64,000 bases of DNA from Streptomyces sp. I05A-00742 (GTDB lineage: Bacteria > Actinomycetota > Actinomycetes > Streptomycetales > Streptomycetaceae): NCBI RefSeq assembly GCF_013055795.1, contig NZ_JABETO010000013.1:78514-142513 (forward strand), read 5' to 3'. Below, piece after piece: positions 55,144-63,737 of this stretch. Both the position numbers and the translations under genes were made by a program. The first letter of the stretch is position 1. Each line of letters opens with the position of its first letter. The notes below the pieces were generated by a model. That model saw only the letters and a program-made list of their open reading frames with translations, was not told the DNA's origin and did not search any database.

Positions 55144-56205
55144 CTAACCGCCCAGCACTTCCGCCAGGTCGTACGACACCGGCTCCTCCAGCTGCGCGTA
55201 CGCGCACTCGTGGGGCTCGCGGTCCGGCCGCCAGCGGCGGAACCGGGCGGTGTGCCGGAAGCGGTCGCCCTGCATGTGGTCGTACGCCACCTCGCAGACC
55301 CGCTCGGGGCGCAGCGGCAGCCAGGAGAGGTCCTTCTTGCCCGTCCAGCGGCTGGGGCCGCCCGGCAGCCGGGACGTGGCCTGGGCCTCCGCGCTGGCCC
55401 AGTCCTCCCAGGGGTGCCCCTCGGCGGTGGGCATACGGAGGGGTTCCAGCTCCTCCATCAGCTCCTGACGGCGTTTCATGGGGAAGGCGCCGCACACCCC
55501 GACGTGCTGGAGCCGTCCGCTGTCGTCGTACAGGCCCAGCAGCAGCGAGCCGACCACCGGCCCGCTCTTGTGCAGGCGCATCCCCGCGACGACGCAGTCG
55601 GCGGTCCGCTCGTGCTTGACCTTGACCATCACGCGCTCACCGGGCCGGTAGGGCAGGTCCGGCGGTTTGGCGATCACGCCGTCCAGGCCCGCTCCCTCGT
55701 ACTGCCGGAACCAGCCCCGCGCGACGTCGAGTTCGTAGGTGACGGGGGCGGTGAACACCGGGTCGGAGGCGTCGCGGAGCGCTTCCTCCAGCGCGTGCCG
55801 GCGCTCGCGCTGCGGTGTGGACATCAGCGACGCGTCGCCCAGCGCCAGCAGGTCGAAGGCGACGAACCCGGCGGGGGTGACCTCGGCCAGATGGCGTACC
55901 CGGGAGGCGGCCGGGTGGATGCGTTCCAGCAGCGCGTCGAAGTCCAGCCGTCCGGCGCGGGCGACGACGATCTCGCCGTCCAGGACGCAGCGTTCCGGCA
56001 GGTGCTCCTTCAGCGCCCGCACCAGCTCGGGGAAGTAGCGGGTCAGCGGCCGGCCGGAACGGCTGCCGATCTCCAGCTCGTCGCGGTCCCGGAAGACGAC
56101 GGCCCGGAAACCGTCCCACTTGGCCTCGTACTGCATGCCCGGGGGGATCGTCGCCGCGGGCTTGGCCAGCATCGGCTCCACGGGCGGCATCACCGGAAGG
56201 TCCAT
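55144..56205 (-). CDS. ATP-dependent DNA ligase, LigC/LigD ligase-domain type
   Basis: A 353-residue ligase. Lys29 in YEAKWDGFRA is the adenylated residue. CVLDGEIVV, LDGVIAKPPD and VKVKHERTADCVV are later nucleotidyltransferase motifs, and an OB-fold C-terminus ends the protein. It matches the ligase module of bacterial NHEJ (LigD) or stand-alone LigC. It is divergent from the polymerase-domain gene 78 bases away. The pair would join double-strand breaks with Ku, which is not in this window. The phosphoesterase module of full LigD is absent. Confidence 0.92.
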   Translation of the reverse strand: MDLPVMPPVEPMLAKPAATIPPGMQYEAKWDGFRAVVFRDRDELEIGSRSGRPLTRYFPELVRALKEHLPERCVLDGEIVVARAGRLDFDALLERIHPAASRVRHLAEVTPAGFVAFDLLALGDASLMSTPQRERRHALEEALRDASDPVFTAPVTYELDVARGWFRQYEGAGLDGVIAKPPDLPYRPGERVMVKVKHERTADCVVAGMRLHKSGPVVGSLLLGLYDDSGRLQHVGVCGAFPMKRRQELMEELEPLRMPTAEGHPWEDWASAEAQATSRLPGGPSRWTGKKDLSWLPLRPERVCEVAYDHMQGDRFRHTARFRRWRPDREPHECAYAQLEEPVSYDLAEVLGG

Positions 56206-56283
56206 GATCCCGATTGTGCGGGCGCCGGTGCCGCCCCGCCCGCCGACAGGCGCCCGCCCCCTCGGACGCCTTAGCGTGGCCGC

Positions 56284-57333
56284 ATGGCAGAGACGCTGGA
56301 GCTCACCGTCGGCGAGCGGACGGTACGGCTGTCCAACCCGGAGAAGGTCTACTTCCCGGAGCGCGGCTACACCAAGTACGACGTCGCCCGCTACTACCTG
56401 AGCGTCGGCGACGGCATCCTCCGGGCCCTGCGCGACCGGCCGACCACCTTGGAGCGCTACCCCGACGGCGTGGAGGGCGAGTCCTTCTTCCAGAAGCGGG
56501 CGCCCAAGAACCTCCCGGAATGGATCCCCACCGGCCGGATCGCGTTCCCCAGCGGCCGGTACGCGGACGAGATCTGTCCGACGGAGACCGCGGCCGTCCT
56601 CTGGGCCGCCAACCTCGGCTGCCTCACCTTCCACCCCTGGCCCGTCCGGCGGGAGGACACCGACCACCCGGACGAGCTGCGCATCGACCTCGACCCGCAG
56701 CCCGGCACCGGGTACGACGACGCCGTGCGCGCCGCGCTCGCGCTCCGGGAGCTCCTGGACGGGCTGGGCCTGGCCGGCTGGCCGAAGACCTCGGGCGGCC
56801 GGGGCCTGCACGTCTTCGTGCCCATCGCCCCGCGCTGGACCTTCGTCCAGGTGCGCCGGGCGGCCATCGCCGTCGCCCGGGAGCTGGAGCGGCGGATGCC
56901 GGACCGGGTCACCTCGGCGTGGTGGAAGGAGGAGCGCGGGGCCAAGATCTTCGTGGACTACAACCAGACCGCCCGCGACCGCACCATCGCCAGCGCCTAC
57001 TCGGTACGGCCCCGCCCGCACGCCCCCGTCTCCGCGCCGCTCCGCTGGGAGGAGCTGGAGAGCGCCGTCCCCGAGGACTTCGACATCACCACCATGCCCG
57101 CCCGCTACGCCGAGCTCGGCGACGTCCACGCGGACATGGCGGACCACGCCTGCACCCTGGACGCCGCCCTGGAGCTCGCCGCGCGCGACGAGCGCGAGCA
57201 CGGCCTCGGCGACCTGCCGTACCCGCCGGAGCACCCGAAGATGAAGGGCGAGCCCAAGCGCGTCCAGCCGAGCAGGGCCAAGAAGCCGAAGGACCAGAAG
57301 GACCGGAAGGGCGAGGCGGCGGAAGGGAAATGA
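56284..57333 (+). CDS. LigD-type NHEJ primase/polymerase domain protein
   Basis: A 349-residue stand-alone LigD polymerase (archaeo-eukaryotic primase fold). The N-terminal LSNPEKVYFPERGYTKYDVARYY, the catalytic Asp135 and Asp137 in RIDLDPQPG, and KTSGGRGLHVFVP are the family landmarks. A lysine-rich tail (KKPKDQKDRK) probably binds DNA. It fills gaps and adds (ribo)nucleotides at double-strand breaks before ligation by the divergent ligase. Polymerase and ligase as separate genes is the actinobacterial split form of LigD. Confidence 0.93.
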   Translation: MAETLELTVGERTVRLSNPEKVYFPERGYTKYDVARYYLSVGDGILRALRDRPTTLERYPDGVEGESFFQKRAPKNLPEWIPTGRIAFPSGRYADEICPTETAAVLWAANLGCLTFHPWPVRREDTDHPDELRIDLDPQPGTGYDDAVRAALALRELLDGLGLAGWPKTSGGRGLHVFVPIAPRWTFVQVRRAAIAVARELERRMPDRVTSAWWKEERGAKIFVDYNQTARDRTIASAYSVRPRPHAPVSAPLRWEELESAVPEDFDITTMPARYAELGDVHADMADHACTLDAALELAARDEREHGLGDLPYPPEHPKMKGEPKRVQPSRAKKPKDQKDRKGEAAEGK

Positions 57334-57404
57334 GCGGGCGGATACGGCTGATGGTGTGTCAGACGGACTCATCACCCGTTCTCCGCGTTTATCCGGGCAT
57401 CGCG

Positions 57405-57434
57405 GGTGGAACCTGGGCAATGCTCTGTTCCACC
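57405..57434. repeat. Inverted repeat just upstream of a secreted protein gene
   Basis: GGTGGAAC and GTTCCACC are exact complements 14 bases apart, ending 18 bases before the ATG and just ahead of the AGAGGAG ribosome site. It could be an operator or a 5'UTR hairpin. Confidence 0.65.
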
Positions 57435-57452
57435 TCGTCCAAGAGGAGTTCC

Positions 57453-57854
57453 ATGTCCAGGAGACTCGCGACCCGTGCCGGCCGGCTCGCCGTCGGCGTG
57501 CTGGCGGCCGCCGCGGCGGGCTTTTCGCTGTTGACCGCACCGGCCCAGGCGGCGCCGGACGCCGCGGTCCGCCCGTACGGCACGGTCAGCGCCCGCACCG
57601 GCGTCAACGAGCGCACCCAGCCGAGCACCGACGCCACCGTGCGCGGCATCCTGCGCCACCGGATCCAGATCGGACTGCGCTGCAAGGTTCGTGCGCAGGA
57701 CATCGCCGGCAACAACGTCTGGTACATGCTGCGGGACCGTCAGACCTGGGTCGCGGCGAAGTACATCGAGAACGCCGGGGACATCCCCTACTGCCGGATG
57801 CTCAACCGCAGCGCCGTGGACGACAGCGCCGAGTCGCGCAACGCCATGGGCTGA
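57453..57854 (+). CDS. Secreted SH3-like domain protein
   Basis: A 133-residue exported protein. An RR-containing signal peptide (about 1-33, ending APAQA) precedes a bacterial SH3-like domain: VSARTGVNERTQPSTDATVRGILRHRIQIGLRCKV...NNVWYMLRDRQTWVAAKYIE. A cysteine pair (C75-type and C113-type positions in RCKV and YCRM) may form a disulfide. Such small SH3 proteins bind the cell wall or act as secreted factors. AGAGGAG precedes the ATG. Confidence 0.85.
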   Translation: MSRRLATRAGRLAVGVLAAAAAGFSLLTAPAQAAPDAAVRPYGTVSARTGVNERTQPSTDATVRGILRHRIQIGLRCKVRAQDIAGNNVWYMLRDRQTWVAAKYIENAGDIPYCRMLNRSAVDDSAESRNAMG

Positions 57855-57964
57855 CGCGGCCGCAGGGCACGACGGGTCCCGTCCGGGCGATCGGACGGGG
57901 CCCGTCCCGTGCGTACGGGGTGATTGCCGGAGCCGATACCGGTGGCGGCGCCTACAGTTGCCTC

Positions 57965-57992
57965 ACGTACTGCACGGAACGTACTGCACGGA
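57965..57992 (+). repeat. Two perfect tandem copies of a 14-bp unit
   Basis: ACGTACTGCACGGA occurs twice without a gap in the leader region of the gene starting at 58061. A TACAGT hexamer just upstream is a possible -10, which would place the repeats in the 5'UTR. Confidence 0.75.
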
Positions 57993-58060
57993 CGTGGGAT
58001 CCGGCACCGGGCACCACGCCGGGGGCACGAGCTTACGTATCGGCCGGAAGGAAGAACGCG

Positions 58061-59236
58061 TTGGACCACCTGACCCATGGCTGTGTTCTGCTGCTGGACG
58101 GCACCCCTGACCGGCGGCGGGGCCTCCTGCCGAACCCGACCGCGCACGCCATCGCCGGGGCCGGTCCACGCGGCTTCCTCGCCGCCGGGACGGCGGACGT
58201 GGTCCAGCTCCCGGCGATGGCCGGGCCGCAGAGCGTCCTGGCCTACCTCCGCGACGCCGCCACCGTCCCCGGACCGCTCCTCGTCTGGGTCACGGGCCAC
58301 CTGATGGTCCCGGCCCGCAAGGGCGGCGAGGTGCACCTGGCGCTCCGCGACAGCACCCCCGCCACCGTCCGCTACACCGGCCTGCCCTGGGAATGGCTCA
58401 CCCGCGCCCTGGGCGAGCACACCGGGCCGACCCTGCTGCTGATCGACGCCGAGGCCGACGCGAGAACCTGGCCCCACGTCACCGCGGCCGTCCAGGACGG
58501 GCGGTTTACCGCGGGACTGGCGGTGTGCGGGGTCGTCACGCCCAGCCCGGACCGGGCGCCCGGCGAGGCGGCGCCCTACACCCGGGCCTTCCTCACCGCC
58601 CTCGGCCTCGGCCACCCCACCGCGGGGCCCGTCCTCGACCCCGCGCTGCTGCACCAGCACGCGCTCGGCCAGGCGGGGTTGCCCGACGGTCCGCTGGTGC
58701 TCCAGCACGGCACGACGGGACCCGTCCTCGCCAACCCCGCGCACGCCGCCCCGGCACCGGCCGCCCCGGCCCCCGCCGCTCCCGAGGAACCCGCGCAGCC
58801 GTCCGCCCCCGCCCGGGAGGAGGACGCCCTGCCGCGCATCCTGGCGGCCGCCAACGCCGGGCGCCACAACGAGGCCGCCGCCATGGCCGCCGCCTGGGAA
58901 CAGCAGGTGCTGCGCCGGCACGGGCCCCGGAGCGCCGAGGCGGGGCTGTGGATCGAGGTCCGCGCGGACCTCGCGCGGCTGGCCGGGGACCACCCTCGCG
59001 CGGCCGAGTTGTGGATGTCGGCCGCCGCCAACCGGCTGGCCAGGGGCGGCCCCACGGACTCCGAGGCCGTCGCGGCCCTCAAACGCGCCCACTACTGCTG
59101 GCAGCAGAGCGGGGAGCGGGCGTCCCTGCTCGCTCCCGCCCTGCTCGCCCTGTGGGAGCAGGTGCCGGGCAGCCTCGACGCCGCGGCGGACGTACGGGCC
59201 CGGCTGGGGGAGGTCCCGCGGCCCGTCTCCCGCTGA
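58061..59236 (+). CDS. TPR-like cytosolic protein of unknown function (391 aa)
   Basis: The N-terminal half (DHLTHGCVLLLDGTPDRRRGLLPNP, LLVWVTGHLMVPAR, LLLIDAEADARTW, GLAVCGVV) has alternating strands and helices reminiscent of a caspase-like or Rossmann fold. A Pro/Ala linker (about 225-250) leads to a C-terminal helical part with TPR character (ILAAANAGRHNEAAAMAAAWEQQVL, AGDHPRAAELWMSAAANRLA). No catalytic Cys-His pair can be assigned. The start is TTG, supported by GGAAGGAAG upstream. Confidence 0.7.
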   Translation: MDHLTHGCVLLLDGTPDRRRGLLPNPTAHAIAGAGPRGFLAAGTADVVQLPAMAGPQSVLAYLRDAATVPGPLLVWVTGHLMVPARKGGEVHLALRDSTPATVRYTGLPWEWLTRALGEHTGPTLLLIDAEADARTWPHVTAAVQDGRFTAGLAVCGVVTPSPDRAPGEAAPYTRAFLTALGLGHPTAGPVLDPALLHQHALGQAGLPDGPLVLQHGTTGPVLANPAHAAPAPAAPAPAAPEEPAQPSAPAREEDALPRILAAANAGRHNEAAAMAAAWEQQVLRRHGPRSAEAGLWIEVRADLARLAGDHPRAAELWMSAAANRLARGGPTDSEAVAALKRAHYCWQQSGERASLLAPALLALWEQVPGSLDAAADVRARLGEVPRPVSR

Positions 59237-59248
59237 ACGGCCCCGGGC

Positions 59249-60214
59249 TCAGTCCCGGCGGGCGGTCCACCAGCGGGCCTTGTACATCGCGCCGCGCACC
59301 AGGCGCTTCGTACCGTCCGGCTGATGGAACGTCAGGACCGAGGTGCACCACGCGCAGGTGTGCCCCGGTTCCGGCCTGGCCACCAGGATCCGCCCGGTGG
59401 CCGGGTCGTTCCCGACGCTCTTGACGCCGGGGGCGCTGACGCGGGAGCTCCGCGGGTAGTCCACGAAGCGGTGCCGGGCCGTGGCGTACTGGTGGACGGC
59501 CGAACCGGTGGTCACCCAGAAGCGGCCCGGCGAGCCGAGGACGGGGGCGAGGTCGTGGCCGTCGCGGGTGGGCAGGGCGCTGCGGTGGACGACGGTCAGG
59601 ACCGGGTCGTCGGCGGGGCCGGTCACCCGCAGGGCGACGAGTTCCCGGCGGCCCAGCGCCCACAGCAGCCGGGACCGGGGCTCCCAGTGGACGCCGTGGG
59701 CCCCGGGGAGCGGCACCTCCGCGTGCCGGGTGGCGCGGACGCCGAGTGAGGCCGCGTAGAGGCGGACGAAGCCGCCGGTGCTGGCCGCGACGGCGACGTT
59801 GCCGTCGGGCAGCAGATCGATGCTGTGCGCGTTGCCGGGGCCGGTGTGGGCGGCCCAGTACACGTCCCGCCCGGGGTAGCCGACCACCGCGGCGAGCCCG
59901 CCGGAGGCGGTGGCCAACAGGTACCGGTGGCCGTCTAGTTCGCGGAGCTTGGCCTCGCTCGGGTTGGTCCACGAGGAGCCGGGGTCCAGGTCCTCCAGCT
60001 CCCGCTGTCCGTCGGCGGTCCAGGACCACAGGACGCCCGTGCCCCGCCGCGCGTCCCAGCTCCGTACCTCGGAACGGAGGACGAGGACGGACCGGGTGGC
60101 CTGGTCGGCCGCGACGACAGGGGTGCCCGCCGGGGCCCGCGCGCTCGCGCTGCCGGCGGAGGCGGTCGACAGGGCGACGGCCGCCGCGAGGGCGGCCGTC
60201 AGCAGACGCCGCAC
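59249..60214 (-). CDS. Secreted DUF6528-like beta-propeller protein
   Basis: A 321-residue exported protein with a GTG start, a signal peptide (about 1-25) and then repeated beta blades (RSVLVLRSEVRSWDARRGTGVLWSW, GNAHSIDLLPDGNVAVAAS, GAHGVHWEPRSRLLWALGRRELVALRV). The pattern matches the DUF6528 family, thought to be six- or seven-bladed propellers. A CAWC motif near the C-terminus could form a disulfide. Its ligand is unknown. It converges tightly on the TPR-like gene. Confidence 0.75.
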   Translation of the reverse strand: MRRLLTAALAAAVALSTASAGSASARAPAGTPVVAADQATRSVLVLRSEVRSWDARRGTGVLWSWTADGQRELEDLDPGSSWTNPSEAKLRELDGHRYLLATASGGLAAVVGYPGRDVYWAAHTGPGNAHSIDLLPDGNVAVAASTGGFVRLYAASLGVRATRHAEVPLPGAHGVHWEPRSRLLWALGRRELVALRVTGPADDPVLTVVHRSALPTRDGHDLAPVLGSPGRFWVTTGSAVHQYATARHRFVDYPRSSRVSAPGVKSVGNDPATGRILVARPEPGHTCAWCTSVLTFHQPDGTKRLVRGAMYKARWWTARRD

Positions 60215-60429
60215 GGGTGGTCCGGGATGGGGGTGCGCACAACGGTCAGGATCGGGCGGATCCGGGCGCCCGGGACGGCGCCACGCCCGGGCGGACGCGG
60301 AGTTCGCCCCGGGGGGTGCTCCGTGCCGCGGTTGTGCGGATTCCGTGCGGCGCGCCGGTGCCCCGCCGCCGGTCCGGGCGGGGTCAGGCGGTCCGCCGGG
60401 GCGGGGTCACGCGGTGGGGCGGGGCGGGG

Positions 60430-60870
60430 TCACGCCGTTGGGCGGGGCGGTCCGACCGCCACCCGGCGCTCGTCCTCCGCGATGGGGACGTCGTTGATAC
60501 TGGCGAACCGCCGTCGCATCAGTCCGTCCGGGGCGAACTCCCAGTTCTCGTTGCCGTACGAGCGGTACCACTGCCCCGTCGTGTCGTGCCACTCGTACTC
60601 GAAGCGCACGGCGATCCGGTCGTCGCCGTACGCCCACAGCTCCTTGCGCAGCCGGTAGCCGAGTTCGCGGCGCCACTTCGCGCGGAGGAACGCCACGATC
60701 TCCGCGCGGCCGGTGAGGAAGAGATCGCGGTTGCGCCACTCCGAGTCCTCGGTGTAGGCGAGCGCGACCCGCTCCGGATCGCGGCTGTTCCAGGCGTCCT
60801 CGGCGGCCCGCACCTTCTCCAGGGCGGTCTCCGCGGTGAACGGCGGCAACGGGGGCCTCCGGTCGGGCAT
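60430..60870 (-). CDS. DUF1348/NTF2-like protein
   Basis: A 146-residue single-domain protein with the DUF1348 signature: [59 protein letters not shown] and [10 protein letters not shown]. The NTF2 (SnoaL-like) fold binds small molecules, and this subfamily may act as a hydratase or binding protein. It is divergent from a TetR regulator, with two copies of one palindrome between them, so it is the likely regulated target. Confidence 0.88.
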   Translation of the reverse strand: MPDRRPPLPPFTAETALEKVRAAEDAWNSRDPERVALAYTEDSEWRNRDLFLTGRAEIVAFLRAKWRRELGYRLRKELWAYGDDRIAVRFEYEWHDTTGQWYRSYGNENWEFAPDGLMRRRFASINDVPIAEDERRVAVGPPRPTA

Positions 60871-60898
60871 GACGGTCTCCTTCCGTGGTCCGTCGAGC

Positions 60899-60916
60899 GG
60901 AGAACGTACGTTCTCC
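60899..60916. promoter_or_regulatory. TetR operator, copy 1
   Basis: GGAGAACGTACGTTCTCC is a perfect 18-bp palindrome containing GAGAAC-N4-GTTCTC. It is nearest the DUF1348 gene start (29 bases). Confidence 0.75.
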
Positions 60917-60935
60917 GTGATGTGCGGTAGCGTAT

Positions 60936-60951
60936 GAGAACGATGGTTCTC
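60936..60951. promoter_or_regulatory. TetR operator, copy 2
   Basis: GAGAAC-GATG-GTTCTC repeats the same half-sites and spacing 36 bases away, 18 bases before the TetR start codon. The pair should allow control of both divergent genes. Confidence 0.75.
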
Positions 60952-60969
60952 GCGCAAGGAGAGAGCACG

Positions 60970-61551
60970 ATGAAGACCGTGGAGCAGGAGACGCTGGAGG
61001 GCCGGGTGCTGGACGCGGCCGAGGGGCTCTTCTACGGCCGGGGGCTCCAGGCGGTGGGGATGGACACCATCCGGGCCGCCTCCGGGGTGTCCCTCAAACG
61101 GCTGTACCAGATCTTCGCCTCGAAGGATTCCCTCGTGGAGGCGTACCTGTGCCGCCGCGACGAGCGGTGGCGCGCGTCCCTGGAGCGGTTCGCGGACGAG
61201 CGCCCGGCCGGGTCCGAGCGGGTGCTGGCCGTCTTCGACTGGCTCCACCGGTGGTTCCGGGAGCCGGACTTCCGGGGCTGCGCCTTCGTCAACTCCTACG
61301 GGGAGCTGGGGGCCGCCCACCCCGGCGTGGCCGCGGCCGCCCGGTCCCACAAGGACGCCTTCCGGCGGTACCTGGCCGGGCTGGTGGCCGGCGCCGGGGC
61401 CCCCGACGCGCTGACGGGCCAGATCCTCCTGCTGGCCGAGGGGGCGATCACCACCGCGGCCATCTCCGGGAGTCCCGAACCCGCGCTGCACGCCCGCGAG
61501 GCAGCCCGGGTTTTGCTCGCCTCGAACCGCCCTGCCGATCGGGAGAATTGA
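60970..61551 (+). CDS. TetR/AcrR-family transcriptional regulator
   Basis: A 193-residue regulator. The N-terminal HTH ([48 protein letters not shown]) is standard TetR, with an all-helical ligand-binding C-terminus. The second Met is used because AAGGAGAGA precedes it. It is divergent from the DUF1348 gene with two GAGAAC-N4-GTTCTC palindromes between, so autorepression plus repression of that gene is expected. The inducer is unknown. Confidence 0.92.
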   Translation: MKTVEQETLEGRVLDAAEGLFYGRGLQAVGMDTIRAASGVSLKRLYQIFASKDSLVEAYLCRRDERWRASLERFADERPAGSERVLAVFDWLHRWFREPDFRGCAFVNSYGELGAAHPGVAAAARSHKDAFRRYLAGLVAGAGAPDALTGQILLLAEGAITTAAISGSPEPALHAREAARVLLASNRPADREN

Positions 61552-61558
61552 CGTAGCG

Positions 61559-63058
61559 TCAGGACAGCTCGCGCAGGACCTCCCCGAGGATCGTCACGCC
61601 CTCGGCGATGTCGGACGTCGGGGACGCCGCGTAGCCGAGGACGAGGCCCGGCCGCTGCGGGCGCAGGCTGTGCCACGACAGCGGCTGCACCTTGACGCCC
61701 CGCTCCAGGGCCGCCGCGGCCACGGCGGCGTCGTCCGGACCCCCGTCGAAGGTGACCATCAGGTGCAGGCCGGCCGCGGCGCCGTGCACCACCGCGCCGG
61801 GCAGCCGGGCGGCGATGGCCTCGATCATGGCGTCCCGGCGCCGGCGGTGTCGCCTGCGCAACTGCCGCAGGTGGCGCTCCAGTTCACCGGTCTCCAGCAG
61901 CCGGGCCAGGACCAGCTGCGGCAGCGACGCGTTGCCGAGGTCGGTGAACCGCTTGGCCTCCACCAGGGCCTCCCGGTACCGCGGCGGGGCGAGCAGCCAG
62001 CCCACGCGCAGCGCGGGGGCGAAGAGCTTGGAGATGCTCCCGGCGTAGCAGACGCCGTCCGTCAGCATCGACCGCAGCGCGGCCACCGGCGGCCGGTCGT
62101 AACGGTGTTCGGCGTCGTAGTCGTCCTCGAAGACCACGCCGCCCTCCGCGACCCACTCCATCAGCTCGCGCCGCCGGGCGCCGCCGAGGACCACACCGGT
62201 CGGGAACTGGTGCGCCGGAGTGAGCAGGACGGCCCGCGCGCCCGTGGCGCGCAGGGCGTCGACGCGGATGCCCCCGGCGTCCACGGGCACCGGCGGGGTG
62301 CCGAGCCCCCAGTACCGGAAGTGCTGCCGGGCGCCGAGCGACCCCGGATCCTCCACCGCCATCTCCGTGACCCCCTCCCGGCGCAGCACCTGGGCCACCA
62401 GACCCATCGCCTGGGCCACCCCGCCGACCACGATCACCTCGTCCGGCTCCGCCCGGATCCCCCGGGTCCTCGCCAGCCAGTGGACGAGGGCCAGGCGCAG
62501 CTCCGGCGTGCCCCGCGGGTCGCCGTAGCCGAACGCGGAGGTGGTGAGGGAGCCGAGCACGGCGCGCTCGGCGCCCAGCCAGGCCGCGCGCGGGAACGCG
62601 GAGAGGTCCGGGAGGCCGGGCGACAGGTCGATACGGGCCGGGGCGGTGCGCAGCGCGTCGAACGCGTCCGGTCCCGGCGCCGTGAACAGCCTCTCCTCCG
62701 GGCCGGGCCGTCCGGGCCCGGGCGTCCGTCCGGACGGCGTGGGCGCCGCCACCGGAGCGGCGACGACGAACGTGCCGTGCCGGCCGCGCCCGGCCGCGTG
62801 CCCGTCCTCCGTGAGGCGCCGGTACGCCTCGATGACCACGCCCCGGGACAGCCGCAGCTCCCCGGCCAGCAGCCGGGTGGGCGGCAGCCTGCTGCCCACC
62901 GGCAGCCGGCCGTCGGCGATCGCCTCCCGGAGCCGGCGGGTCAGCCAGTCGGCCAGCCCGCCGGCCGGCGCGTCCCCGGTGTCGAGCTGGAGGAAGTCCG
63001 AGCCCGACATACCCCAGGTTTTGGCCTCATCGGATGAACTCTCTTTGGATCTGTCCAT
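61559..63058 (-). CDS. MocR/PdxR-type regulator (GntR HTH fused to aminotransferase fold)
   Basis: A 499-residue fusion. A GntR winged helix (about 30-100; [40 protein letters not shown]) is joined by a proline-rich linker to a fold-type I aminotransferase domain with the PLP lysine in [16 protein letters not shown] and the [13 protein letters not shown] motif. MocR regulators sense PLP or an amino compound and often control a divergent transporter or metabolic gene. Here the divergent gene is a LysE exporter. A CACAAT hexamer 7-12 bases before the ATG suggests a leaderless message. Confidence 0.92.
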   Translation of the reverse strand: MDRSKESSSDEAKTWGMSGSDFLQLDTGDAPAGGLADWLTRRLREAIADGRLPVGSRLPPTRLLAGELRLSRGVVIEAYRRLTEDGHAAGRGRHGTFVVAAPVAAPTPSGRTPGPGRPGPEERLFTAPGPDAFDALRTAPARIDLSPGLPDLSAFPRAAWLGAERAVLGSLTTSAFGYGDPRGTPELRLALVHWLARTRGIRAEPDEVIVVGGVAQAMGLVAQVLRREGVTEMAVEDPGSLGARQHFRYWGLGTPPVPVDAGGIRVDALRATGARAVLLTPAHQFPTGVVLGGARRRELMEWVAEGGVVFEDDYDAEHRYDRPPVAALRSMLTDGVCYAGSISKLFAPALRVGWLLAPPRYREALVEAKRFTDLGNASLPQLVLARLLETGELERHLRQLRRRHRRRRDAMIEAIAARLPGAVVHGAAAGLHLMVTFDGGPDDAAVAAAALERGVKVQPLSWHSLRPQRPGLVLGYAASPTSDIAEGVTILGEVLRELS

Positions 63059-63070
63059 CGGTCCATTGTG
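63053..63070. promoter_or_regulatory. Direct repeat and candidate -10 at the MocR start
   Basis: GTCCAT-CG-GTCCAT, a direct repeat with 8-base offset, overlaps the MocR start codon. CACAAT (minus strand) lies immediately upstream of that start. MocR proteins are known to bind direct repeats in divergent promoters, so this is a candidate autoregulatory site. Confidence 0.5.
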
Positions 63071-63131
63071 GCGGCAGGGTCGGGGTGACAGATACCCCCG
63101 ACCCCCGGCACCTCTGCTTCGGACGGACGCC

Positions 63132-63737
63132 TTGACCATCGAATTCCTGCTGACATCACTGATCGTCGTCGCCACGCCCGGCACCGGCGTGCTCTACACC
63201 ATGGCCGCCGGGCTCTCGCGCGGCGCCCGTGCGAGCTTCGTCGCCGCGACCGGGTGCACGCTCGGCACGCTGCCGCACATGGCGGCGGCCGTCACCGGGC
63301 TGGCGGCGCTGCTGCACACGAGCACCCTGGCGTTCCAGGTGCTCAAGTACGCCGGAGTGGCCTACCTGTTCTTCATGGCCTGGGCGACGCTCCGGGACAA
63401 GGGATCGCTCGCCGCGGACGAGGGCTCCGCGCCCCGGTCCGTCCTGCGGACGATCGTCGACGGCGTGCTGATCAACATCCTCAATCCCAAGCTCACCATC
63501 TTCTTCTTCGCCTTCCTCCCGCAGTTCGTGAGCGAGGACGAGCCGCACGCCCTGCTGCGCATGGTCGAGCTGAGCGCCGTCTTCATCCTGCTCACCTTCC
63601 TCGTCTTCGTCGTCTACGGGCGGTTCGCGGCCGCCTTCCGGGACCGCGTGGTCTCAAGTCCGCGTGCCACCCTGTGGGTACGACGTGTCTTCGCGGGTGG
63701 GTTCGCGGCGCTGGGTGTCGGGCTTGCGCTCTTCTGA
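63132..63737 (+). CDS. LysE/RhtB-family amino acid exporter
   Basis: A 201-residue membrane protein of the LysE/RhtB family: TIEFLLTSLIVVATPGTGVLYTMAAGLSRGARASF at the N-terminus (the family PGP-like loop is PGTG), then a typical FQVLKYAGVAYLFFMAWATLRD, LINILNPKLTIFFFAFLPQFV and a C-terminal RRVFAGGFAALGVGLALF. About six helices. It would export an amino acid or related compound and is probably induced by the divergent MocR regulator. The start appears to be TTG, since no ATG fits the conserved N-terminus. Confidence 0.85.
   Translation: MTIEFLLTSLIVVATPGTGVLYTMAAGLSRGARASFVAATGCTLGTLPHMAAAVTGLAALLHTSTLAFQVLKYAGVAYLFFMAWATLRDKGSLAADEGSAPRSVLRTIVDGVLINILNPKLTIFFFAFLPQFVSEDEPHALLRMVELSAVFILLTFLVFVVYGRFAAAFRDRVVSSPRATLWVRRVFAGGFAALGVGLALF

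Noticed and set aside
56206..57540. N-terminal extension of the ligase frame into the polymerase gene
   Set aside because: It overlaps the divergent polymerase gene and encodes low-complexity sequence. The ligase fold begins at the ATG used.
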